A DNA stretch of 64,000 nt from Marinomonas posidonica IVIA-Po-181. Its GTDB lineage: Bacteria > Pseudomonadota > Gammaproteobacteria > Pseudomonadales > Marinomonadaceae. The translations under genes and the position numbers were made by a program. The notes beneath the pieces were generated by a model. The model did not search any database, was not told the origin of the DNA, and saw nothing but the letters and a program-made list of their open reading frames with translations. The DNA lies in contig NC_015559.1 in NCBI RefSeq assembly GCF_000214215.1, positions 1,971,001 to 2,035,000 on the forward strand, read 5' to 3'. This document shows positions 1-12,000 of this stretch, piece after piece (the stretch's first letter is position 1; each line of letters begins with the position of its first letter).

Positions 1-3000
1 ATTGTTACTGTAGGAATCCTCATCACTTACAACAGGAACATCATTTAAGTTCGCTATGTAATCATCGCCCTCTAACGACTCAGCCAACACTTCCAATACA
101 CTGTCGTCTGGCACAAAACCACTGGCTTTGGCTTTCTCTTGGAAATCCTTATCCACGTAATAACGTAAGTTATCTCCTAAGACTTTTTCGGCATTGTTTT
201 GAGTGATGCCAGCTTGCTCCGCATAGCCTTTACTCACATCTTTAATCGCAAGAATTTCTGATGCATAAAGCTGCCTGTGATCGACTTCGGCATTGCCAAC
301 TTTATTCGCATTATTGGTGCCTTGCTGAACGCTGTAGCTGGCCACTTGTCGTTGATTGAAGTCACTGCCTCCGGTGCTATCTAAGTCACCACCCGCGGCT
401 TGGTTGATGCGATCAGCCAGTTGGTTACCAAAGGCATCACCCAAAGCTTCCTGAGTATCTTCGCTATTGCTAAAGAGGATGCCGTTGCCTTTACCCTGAA
501 AATCTTGTGTTTCCAGCACTTCATGACCCAAGGTGTCAATTTGGCTGGTTTTACTTTCTCCGTTCACGTCAAGATACATCTTGCCCGCTTCGCTGCTGTC
601 TGTATCGACAACCACACCACCTTTGACATCCACTAAGCCGGTATCAGCTAAGGAACTACTGGTGGTTTCTTTACCGTCATAGAGATTGATTTCACTTAGC
701 TCTAACCCAAATTTGTCCTGCGCCAAATGCCCTAACGCTACGACGGCTTGGTTGTATTCTTCTTCGTTATCGCTCTTAAGCCCTGCCAGTATCTCGGCAT
801 TCTCAGGATTGCGTAACAGGTCGTTTTTAAGCTGTGTACCTTTGGCATTGTTCGCGAGGGTTTCCCCAAGATTTAACAAGCCTAAATCGTCTTTATCGTT
901 GACTGTCGCGAGCGCTCGACCTATGTCTTCACCATGTTCATAGGTATCGGTAAAGTCATTCGCAATCTTCTGACGACCCGATTCCGTCAACATGTTGTTG
1001 TCCACCGTAAGGTTGGCGTTTAAGCCACCACGTTCAACGTCTTTAGTGATTTCTTGGCTGTTGATGACGTCTCGATTTAGGTCGGCAAAGGCTGTTTGTT
1101 CATCAATGTCTGTGCCACCGACCGTAACATTGCCCAGACCAATGGTCGCCTTGGTGGTTTGGGCTTTTTCATACCCATCGAAGTTAGCCCCAATGCTGGT
1201 GCTGTTTTTACTACCAGACAGGCTAATGCCTAAGTTTTTACTCTCATCAATGTCTTCGATATTGGACACTTTTAAGGTGTCAGTGGTCAGTGTCAGCTGG
1301 CCATTGTCTTCCCCTTGGGCATTGGTTGAAGCCAATACCGCGCCCGTCAGCTGAGTGTCTTTGGCTTTGATCTTGACTTGGCCACCAGTAATGCCACTTT
1401 GTTGAGCGACCCAAGCCCGTTCCGCTGCACTTTGGCTAGCGTTGATGCCAACACTGCTTACACTGCCACCACCGACACCAACATTGCCACCTAGGCTTTT
1501 GCTCGAACTACTAGAGGTATCTTGCAGGCTGGTTACAACAAGCTGGTCTGTGGTGATGTCAATACTGCCCGCATCCAGATTACCCCCTTCAATGGTCAGG
1601 CTATCACTGTTGCTGACCAAGCTACCAGCAGATAATTGGCTATTGCTGTATTGGATACTTTGGCTGTCACTGCTGCTTTTGCTGGCATTGACACTACCAC
1701 TGAAGCCGCTGTTGGTACTGTAGCTGGCACTGCTTCCTTCACTGTGGCTTTCCGTACTTTCGGTGTAGGTGTTTTTGCCCGCGGTAATATTGATGTTGCT
1801 GGCATTCAGCGCAAGCTGCCCAGCCGTCGCAATGGCAGACCCTTCAACATTCAAGTTGTTATCACTGGTCAGGCTGGTATTACCACCCACCTGAATGCTA
1901 GACCCCTGCCATTGACCTTGGCTGGTCGTGGTGGAAGTGGTGTCGGTTTGCGTGGTGACGCCCGCCGTGGCGTAAAAGCCCGTTCCCGCGCTGGTTGCGG
2001 CGGCCGCCGCAGCGGCCGCACCGGAAGCCACTACCGCCGTGGTGGCACTGGCCACATTGGCCGTGGCAACGGCTAGGTTGGCTTTGTAGAAATCCAGATC
2101 GTTTTTCGGAAGCTTGCCCTCTGCCACTTTTTGTTTGGCTTCTTTATAGGCGGCTTTGGCGTCTTTCACAGCGTCTTTGGCTTGATCCAAGGCTCGCACC
2201 GCCAAGTAGATGTCCGCATAAGCGTTTTTCACACCCACGGTTAAGGTCTTGGTTTTGGTGATGCTGTCGTGGGTAGTATCGAGGGTGTCTTCACGACCGC
2301 CAACCAAGATATTCTTGCCTTCGATCTTAGCATCGTTCTGTACGCTGACATCACTGGCTATGATGGCGACATTGTTAGTCGCCTGAATGTTCAGGTTACC
2401 CGCTTGTAAATTTGAGCCCGCCCAGGTGTTAGCCGTGGTGGTGGTGCGTTCAGTTTGATCTGTTTCGGTCAGGCTGGCCAACGTCAACTCACCTTTTTCC
2501 GAAGAGAAGCTGGCGGCCTCACCAGAGACGGTTTGATCCGTGTGAGAAGTGGTAGTAACGCTACGCTCTTGCGCCGCATCAATGGTGACATTTTGTGCCG
2601 TTAAGTTGGCAGTATCGGTCACCGCCACCTGTGCTCCGATGAGCGTCAGGTCTTGTTGCGCGGTCAGGTCTAGATCGGTAGCCGCCAAGGTGCTGCTTTG
2701 TTGTGTGAGAGTATCCGTACGGGTGGCATCGGATTCACCCACCTTGATTTCCCCATGCACAAGACCCGCTGTCCCGACAGATACCACCGCTGCGATACCT
2801 TTGACAATGTCTTTAAACACGCCTCGGAAGCTGGAGGACGATTTACTCCACTCACTGTTTTCTAACGCCTGAGTGGTAATGTTGACGTTACCCGCTTGTT
2901 CGCCGTCGGCGTTCACGTATTGCCCTTGGGCGTTCTGCGTCACCGCCTCGGTGCCAATGGACAAGATGTTCTTAGCGGCCAAGATAGCGCCTTCCAAGGT

Positions 3001-6000
3001 GATGTTGCTGCCGCTGTTTAAGCTGACATTGCCACCGCTAATAAGATCACTGGTGACCGCCGTTTGTTTGATCGCACCTTGGTCTTTGGTTTTGACCTTA
3101 AAAGTGCCTTTTTTCTGTTTCTGGTAACGGTTGGACGTTTGGTCCACGGCACTCAGCAGCTGGATATCACCATCTGCTTGCAAGCTAACGTTGCCATCCG
3201 CGCTAGCTTTGGAACCCGACAACACCAGATCGTTCCCGCTGGCGATGCTTATGTTCCCACCAGAGGCGAGATTGGTACCTTGGTTGCTCAGACTCTCAGA
3301 GGTCGTTGTCGTGGTGGAACGTTTAGAAGACCCCCAGGAGCTTGATGTTTTCTTTTTCACTTGCTCATAGGATGAGTTGTGCGCTGTCTCTGTGGCCAAC
3401 ACCACATCACCGCCTGCGGCTAATGCAATGCCCTCATCACCGCTCAGAGTGGACCCTTTGGAAAAGATGTCGTTCTGGCTCACCAAAGTCAAAGTGCCGC
3501 CAGCACTCAAGTCGGTGCCCGTGATACTTTCATTATGAGTGCGGGTTTCAGTGGTGTTACCGCCACGGCCAACAAAGCTGTAGCTATCTTTAGTGTCTTT
3601 TGCTGCGAGTAAATCAATGTTGCCAGCGGATAAGGTCAAATCCTCCTGAGCGATAAGCTGAGCGCCCTCACTGGTTAACGTGTTACCCGCGTTGAGCTGA
3701 AGATTGTTTGCCGATAATGAGCTAACCTGATGAATTGTGCTAGAATCACTAAAGTAACTTCCCGCCTTGTTGCTATCGGTCACTTCAAGACTTGCAAGGG
3801 TAAAGTTGTTTCCGGCCTCGGCAAAAATTTGATCATCAGCATTCAAGTTACTGCCAATTAAACTAATATCGTTACCCGCTACTAGCTTAATATTCCCACC
3901 CTGTAATGATGCGGTTTCCCCTACCAAGGTTTGAGTACTTGAAAAGGAGCCAGATTGTGTATTGATAGTTTGACTCTGGGTTTCACTGGTGATGTTGCCA
4001 CCCGCCACTAAACTTAAGGTGCCGCCCGCCTGCAGATTACCGCTATTATGTATGTCGCCTGTTGTCTTTAGTGAAGCCTCACTGCCTGCACTCATTGAGC
4101 CACTGTTAGTGATATTGTCGCCCTGTAAGGATAGGTCAACACTCGCCATCATGGTCCCTGAGTTGGCAATATCACCGTCCACGTCAATATCAATTGTATT
4201 GGCCGCAATTAACGATCCATCGGATCTCAGCACCATGTCTGAAACATTCGGAAAATAGACTTTAGGAACTAAGGCTTGCTGCGGCCCGCTGGCCGTTTGA
4301 ACCGTTTCTTCGACCATCCAGACGATTGGTTGCGTTAACTTGGCAATTTGCCCATAGCCTAACTCAACCCCCGGACTTAACTTAAGGTCTTCATACTCCT
4401 CTAGAGCGTTGTCCATTAAGGCCGCATAGGTGGATTCTATGTCCACTTGTTCAGGCAAGTTTTGATAACCTGTGTAGGATAAAATCTGATCTCTTACCAG
4501 TTTTTGTTCTAAATAACCATCTCCTAAACGTGAAGCCGTTTTACCGGTTCTGCCCTGATCATCTCCTATCATCTTATTGAGTAGGTAATCGGATGAGATG
4601 AAGGTTTTATAATTGGTGAATAATGGATTAGTTTGGACTAGGTAACCTGATTCCGGGTTCTCCGACGCCGAGAAAAGAGCACTTTGAACAAATTCATCGA
4701 CACTTAGGTCTTTAAATATCTCGTCTCGACGGGATTTAATAATGTTTAAATCCAGCTTATTCACCGATGGTGTATCTTGCTTATCAGCCATTGCCGGTTG
4801 AGATTTATCAGAAGACGCAGAGTCTCCAGAGTCCCTTTCTTCGGACATACTTTCATTCAATTGAGTTTGAGCAATGGATGTGTCATCTGACTCGGTTGTG
4901 CTTGCCGCCAATTGAGTTTGGGCAATGGATGTGGAATCTGACTCGGTTGTACTTGCATTCAATTTTGCTTGGGCAATGGATGTTCCATCTAACTCGGTCG
5001 TGCTTGCATTCAATTCTGTTTGGGTAAGGGACGTGTCATCGGATTTTGTCGTGCTTGCATTCAATTGCGTTTGAGCATGGGTAGTATCACCTGACTCGGT
5101 CGCGCTTGCAGCCAATTCTGTTTGGGTAAGGGACGTGTCATCGGATTTTGTCGTGCTTGCATTCAATTGCGTTTGAGCATGGGTAGTATCACCTGACTCG
5201 GTCGCGCTTGCAGCCAATTCTGTTTGGGTAAGGGACGTGTCATCGGATTTTGTCGTGCTTGCAGCCAATTCTGTTTGCGCAATGGATGTGGAATCTGAAT
5301 CATCGATTGAGGCAGTAATAATTTCATCCACTGAGCCAACATTTGATACGTTTCCGGCTTTACCGGTTATCTTTCCGCCAGCAGTAAAAGTAGCAGAGGC
5401 CAATGTTTTTGTATTATTTACTGTTTTATTATAACCACGTGTTTTCGTTTCATATTTTCTTTTACATTTTTTCTTGCCGTACCAGTTTCGTTTACATGAT
5501 TTCCAGGTTCTATAGAGATAATCGGTTCCTTTTTTAACATTTTTATTGGTGACAACTGAGCTAACATTATTGACTTGCCCTGAATTAAAATTCAGATTTC
5601 CTACTGCACTAATAGTGGAATACAAGTTATCAATGTACGCATTGATGCTGATATTACCACCGGACAGTATGTAGCCCTGTTTACTATCAGCAGACACAGA
5701 ATAATTGGTAATGGTTTCGGTATAATTACGTTTTGCATCATAGTATCCACTAGGGGCACTAAAGCTGACATTATTATGATTTTTTGTAGTAACTGTTTTT
5801 TTAACGCTAAATAAACGTTTTTTGTTTAGCAATTTTTTCGCGTTAATGATGAGATTCCCACCAGTCTCAATGGTCGAAGAACTGTTTAACAAGGTACTGT
5901 TTGTTTTTAAGTTTCCTGTATTAAAGCTATATAGAACACCACCGTTCTCATTATTAATGTTGCCATTGGTAACGATAGATAAGTCATTGCGCCCTAATAT

Positions 6001-9000
6001 TAGTGCATTGCTACCCTTATTCCCCAAAGCATTGGCATGGATAGCAACATTGTTTCCAGCAATCCCACCGGTATTAGACAGACTGGACGAGGCGTCTATG
6101 TCTAACGTGCCATTTTTAGCATAAAGTACGCCGTTAGCGTTATTACTGACGCGTTGAGCAACAATCTTAATGTCATTAAGCGATTCAACATTGGCATCAA
6201 GATTGTAGAAATTGCCTTTGGTATCAATGGTTAATACATTATTCGCTTTGATCGACGCGCCATTTTCATTTTTTAAATCATTATCTATTTTCAACGTGAG
6301 GTCGTTAGTCGATAACAATTCACTGCTGGCCGTATTGTTTAAAAGTGAAGCAGAATTAATTTCCAAATCATGCCCAGAAAGGCGACTCTTATTATCTAAA
6401 TGCTCCGTTTCAATAATCAATGACTGATTTTGAGCTAAAACTGAACCAGAATTTACAAACTGATGGCTGTTAACCTCAATGCCTTGAACAGCCTCAATAT
6501 CACTATTCGAATTCGTAAGGTTACCTTCCACATCAAAGGTTAACTGTGTTCCTGCATGAATCAGTGCACCCTCTTTATTCGCCACATCGCCTGTGATGTT
6601 GAGATCAAGCTTGTCTGTTGAGTAAACTTTACCGCTCGCCGTGCTGTTGCTCAGTCCTGTCGCATCGATGGTGATGCCTTTGCCCGCCAACGTGCCTTGG
6701 TTATCAACTTGGTTGGTTTCAATATTGAGCGCTTTATTTTGCGCAAGGATCGTCCCGGAACTGGTCAGGTTTTGGCTCTTAATATCGACCTGACTCAAGG
6801 CTTCAATGGTGGCATCTGTATTGGTTAAATTGCCATCGGCATCCAGAGTCATTTCGCTGTCGGCATGAACTAAAGCACCGTCTGCATTCGTCACGTCGCC
6901 TATAATGTTGAGATCAAGCTTGTCTGTTGAGTAGATCTTGCCGCTCGCCGTGCTGTTGCTCAGTCCTGTCGCATCGATGGTGATGCCTTTGCCCGCTAAG
7001 GTGCCTTGGTTGGTAACTTGATTGGTGTGTATTGTTAAGCTTTCATTTTGCGCAAGAATCGTCCCGGAGCTGGTCAAATTCTGGCTCTTAATATTAACCT
7101 GACTCAAGGCTTCGATGGTGGCATCTGTATTGATTAAATTGCCATCGGCATCCAGAGTCATTTCGCTGTCGGCATGAACTAAAGCTCCATCTGCATTCGT
7201 CACATTACCTGTGATGTTGAGATCAAGTTGGTCGGTTGAATAGATTTTCCCGTTTGCGGTACTGTTGGTCAGTTCGGTGGCATTAACCGTGATGCCTTTG
7301 CCTGCCAACGTACCTTGGTTGTCAACTTGGTTGGTTTGAATCGTTAGAGCACCATCTTGTGCTAATACCGTACCGGAACTAGTCAGGTTCTGACTCTTAA
7401 TATCAACCTGATTCAAGGCTTCAATCGTGGCATCTGTATTGGTCAATTCACCCGAGGCGGTGTCATCACCTGCATCCAATGTTAATCCGGTGTTCGCGTG
7501 AAGTAACGCTCCGCCAGTATTCGTCACGTCACCTATGATGTTCAGATCAAGTTGGTCTGTTGAGTAGATTTTCCCGTTTGCTGTGCTGTTGGTCAGAGCA
7601 TTGGCGTTAACAATGATGCCTTTGCCCGCTAAGGTGCCTTGGTTGGTAACTTGATTGGTGTGTATTGTTAAGCTTTCATTTTGCGCAAGAATCGTCCCGG
7701 AGCTGGTCAAATTCTGGCTCTTAATATCGACCTGACTCAAGGCTTCAATGGTGGCATCTGTATTGGTTAAATTGCCATCGGCATCCAGAGTCATTTCGCT
7801 GTCGGCATGAACTAAAGCACCGTCTGCATTCGTCACGTCGCCTGTAATGTTGAGATCAAGCTTGTCTGTTGAGTAGATTTTCCCGTTTGCTGTGCTGTTG
7901 GTCAGAGCATTGGCGTTAACAATGATGCCTTTGCCCGCTAAGGTGCCTTGGTTGGTAACTTGATTGGTGTGTATTGTTAAGCTTTCATTTTGCGCAAGAA
8001 TCGTCCCGGAGCTGGTCAAATTCTGGCTCTTAATATTAACCTGACTCAAGGCTTCGATGGTGGCATCTGTATTGATTAAATTGCCATCGGCATCCAGAGT
8101 CATTTCGCTGTCGGCATGAACTAAAGCTCCATCTGCATTCGTCACATTACCTGTGATGTTGAGATCAAGTTGGTCGGTTGAATAGATTTTCCCGTTTGCG
8201 GTACTGTTGGTCAGTTCGGTGGCATTAATCGTGATGCCTTTGCCTGCCAACGTACCTTGGTTGTCAACTTGGTTGGTTTGAATCGTTAGAGCACCATCTT
8301 GTGCTAATACCGTACCGGAACTGGTGACGTTTTTCGCGGTGATGTCGATCTCATTAAGCGCTTCAATGGTACTGTCAGTATTCGTGAGGTTGCCATCGGC
8401 GTCTAACATTAACGTTGAATCGGCATGAACTAAGGCACTGTCTTGGTTGGTGATATTTCCTTGAATATTCAGATCTACTGCATCGGTTGAGTAAATCTTA
8501 CCGCTCGCCGTTCTGTTGGTCAGTTCCGTGGCATTAATCGTGATGCCTTTGCCCGCCAACGTACCTTGGTTGTCAACTTGGTTGGTTTGGATGGTTAGGG
8601 CACCATCTTGTGCTAGAACAGTACCGGAACTGGTTACATTTTCCGCTGTGATGTCGATTTCATTGAGCGCTTCGATGGTGGAGTCAGTGTTTATCAGATT
8701 GCCATCGGCATCCAGAGTCATTTCGCTGTCGGCGTGAACTAAAGCACCGTCTGTATTCGTCACGTCGCCTGTGATGTTGAGATCAAGCTTGTCTGTTGAG
8801 TAAACTTTACCGCTCGCCGTGCTGTTACTCAGTCCTGTCGCATCGATGGTGATACCTTTACCCGCCAGCGTGCCTTGGTTGTCAACTTGGTTAGTTTGGA
8901 TGATTAAAGCACCATCTTGCGCTAAGACGGTACCGGAACTGGTGACGTTTTTCGCGGTGATGTCGATCTCATTAAGCGCTTCAATGGTACTGTCAGTATT

Positions 9001-12000
9001 CGTGAGGTTGCCATCGGCGTCTAACATTAACGTTGAATCGGCATGAACTAAGGCACTGTCTTGGTTGGTGATATTTCCTTGAATATTCAGATCTACTGCA
9101 TCGGTTGAGTAAATCTTACCGCTCGCCGTTCTGTTGGTCAGTTCCGTGGCGTTAATTGTGATGCCTTTACCCGCCAGCGTACCTTGGTTGTCAACTTGGT
9201 TAGTTTCAATATTGAGCGCTTCATTTTGCGCAAGGATCGTCCCTGAGCTGGTCAGATTCTGACTCTTTATATCAACCTGATTCAAGGCTTCAATCGTGGC
9301 ATCTGTATTGGTCAATTCACCCGAGGCGGTGTCATCACCTGCATCCAATGTTAATCCGGTGTTCGCGTGGAGTAACGCTCCGCCTGTATTCGTCACGTTT
9401 CCAGCGATGTTTAGATCAAGATTTTTTGTTGAGTAAACTTTGCCATTAGCCGTGCTGTTGCTCAGTTCCATGGCGTTAATCGTGATGCCTTTACCCGCTA
9501 AGGTGCCTTGGTTGTCAACCTGGTTGGTTTGGATGGTTAGAGCACCATCTTGCGCTAAGACTGTGCCAGAACTGGTTACATTTTCCGCTGTAATGTCGAT
9601 CTCATTGAGCGCTTCGATGGTGCTGTCAGTATTCGTGAGGTTGCCATCGGCGTCTAACATTAACGTTGAATCGGCATGAACTAAGGCACTGTCTTGGTTG
9701 GTGATATTTCCTTGAATATTCAGACCTACTGCATCGGTTGAGTAAATCTTACCGCTCGCCGTTCTGTTGGTCAGTTCCGTGGCATTAATCGTGATGCCTT
9801 TACCCGCTAAGGTGCCTTGGTTGTCAACTTGGTTGGTTTGGATGGTTAGGGCACCATCTTGTGCTAGAACAGTACCGGAACTGGTTACATTTTCCGCTGT
9901 GATGTCGATTTCATTGAGCGCTTCGATGGTGGAGTCAGTGTTTATCAGGTTTCCATCAGCGTCTAAGGTCATACTGCTGTCGGCGTGAACTAAAGCACCG
10001 TCTGCATTCGTCATGTCGCCTGTAATGTTAAAATCAAGCTTGTCGGTTGAATAGAGTTTGCCGTTTGCTGTGCGGTTGGTCAGTCCTGTCGCATCGATGG
10101 TGATGCCTTTACCCGCTAAGGTGCCTTGGTTGGTAACTTGATTCGTCTCAATGTTAAGCGCTTTATTTTGCGCAAGGATCGTCCCCGAGCTAGTCAGATT
10201 CTGACTCTTAATATCAACCTGACTCAAGGCTTCTATGGTGGAACCTGTATTCGTGACGTTGCCTTCGGCGTCTAAGGCCAAATCAGTATTGGCGTGAACT
10301 AAAGCACCGTTTGTATTGGTCACGTCGCCTGTGATGTTGAGATCAAGTTTGTCAGTTGAATAAACTTTACCGCTCGCCGTTCTGTTGGTCAGTTCCGTGG
10401 CGTTAATCGTGATGCCTTTACCCGCTAAGGTGCCTTGGTTGTCAACCTGGTTGGTTTGGATGGTTAGAGCACCATCTTGCGCTAAGACTGTGCCAGAACT
10501 GGTTACATTTTCTGCTGTAATGTCGATCTCATTGAGCGCTTCGATGGTGCTGTCAGTATTCGTGAGGTTGCCATCGGCGTCTAACATTAACGTTGAATCG
10601 GCATGAACTAAGGCACTGTCTTGGTTGGTGATATTTCCTTGAATATTCAGATCTACTGCATCGGTTGAGTAAATTTTGCCGTTTGCTGTGCTGTTGGTCA
10701 GAGCATTGGCGTTAACAATGATGCCTTTGCCCGCTAAGGTGCCTTGGTTATTAACTTGGTTGGTTTGGATGGTTAAAGTACCATCTTGCGCTAAAACCGT
10801 TCCAGTACTGGTCAGATTCTGACTCTTGATATCGATCTGATCCAAGGCTTCTATGGTGGAACCTGTATTGGTGACGTTGCCTTCGGCGTCTAAGGCCAAA
10901 TCAGTATTGGCGTGAACTAAAGCACCGTTTGTATTGGTCACGTCGCCTGTGATGTTGAGATCAAGTTTGTCAGTTGAATAAACTTTACCGCTCGCCGTTC
11001 TGTTGGTCAGTTCCGTGGCGTTAATCGTGATGCCTTTACCCGCTAAGGTGCCTTGGTTGTCAACCTGGTTGGTTTGGATGGTTAGAGCACCATCTTGCGC
11101 TAAGACTGTGCCAGAACTGGTTACATTTTCCGCTGTAATGTCGATCTCATTGAGCGCTTCGATGGTGCTGTCAGTATTCGTGAGGTTGCCATCGGCGTCT
11201 AACATTAACGTTGAATCGGCATGAACTAAGGCACTGTCTTGGTTGGTGATATTTCCTTGAATATTCAGATCTACTGCATCGGTTGAGTAAATTTTGCCGT
11301 TTGCTGTGCTGTTGGTCAGAGCATTGGCGTTAACAATGATGCCTTTGCCCGCTAAGGTGCCTTGGTTATTAACTTGGTTGGTTTGGATGGTTAAAGTACC
11401 ATCTTGCGCTAAAACCGTTCCAGTACTGGTCAGATTCTGACTCTTGATATCGATCTGATCCAAGGCTTCTATGGTGGAACCTGTATTGGTGACGTTGCCT
11501 TCGGCGTCTAAGGCCAAATCAGTATTAGCGTGTACTAAAGCACCGTTTGTATTGGTCACGTCGCCTGTGATGTTGAGGCCAAGTTGGTCTGTTGAATAGA
11601 CTTTTCCGTTTGCCGTGCTGTTGCTCAGTCCTGTCGCATCGATGGTGATGCCTTTACCCGCTAAGGTGCCTTGGTTGGTAACTTGATTCGTTTCAATGTT
11701 AAGCGCTTCATTTTGCGCAAGGATTGTCCCAGAGCTGGTCAAATTCTGGCTCTTAATATTAACCTGACTCAAGGCTTCGATGGTGGAGTCTGTATTGGTC
11801 AATTCACCCGAGGCGGTGTCATCACCTGCATCCAATGTTAATCCGGTGTTCGCGTGAAGTAACGCACCGTCTTGGTTAGTAATATTACCTAAAATGGTTA
11901 GATCGAGTTTGTCCGTTGAGTAGACTTTCCCGTTTGCAGTACTGTTGCTCAGTCCTGTCGCATCAATGGTGATGCCTTTGCCCGCCAACGTGCCTTGGTT

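Noticed and set aside
4860..5318. CRISPR-like regular repeat
   Set aside because: Units are directly adjacent with no unique spacers and keep one reading frame, so this is a protein repeat.
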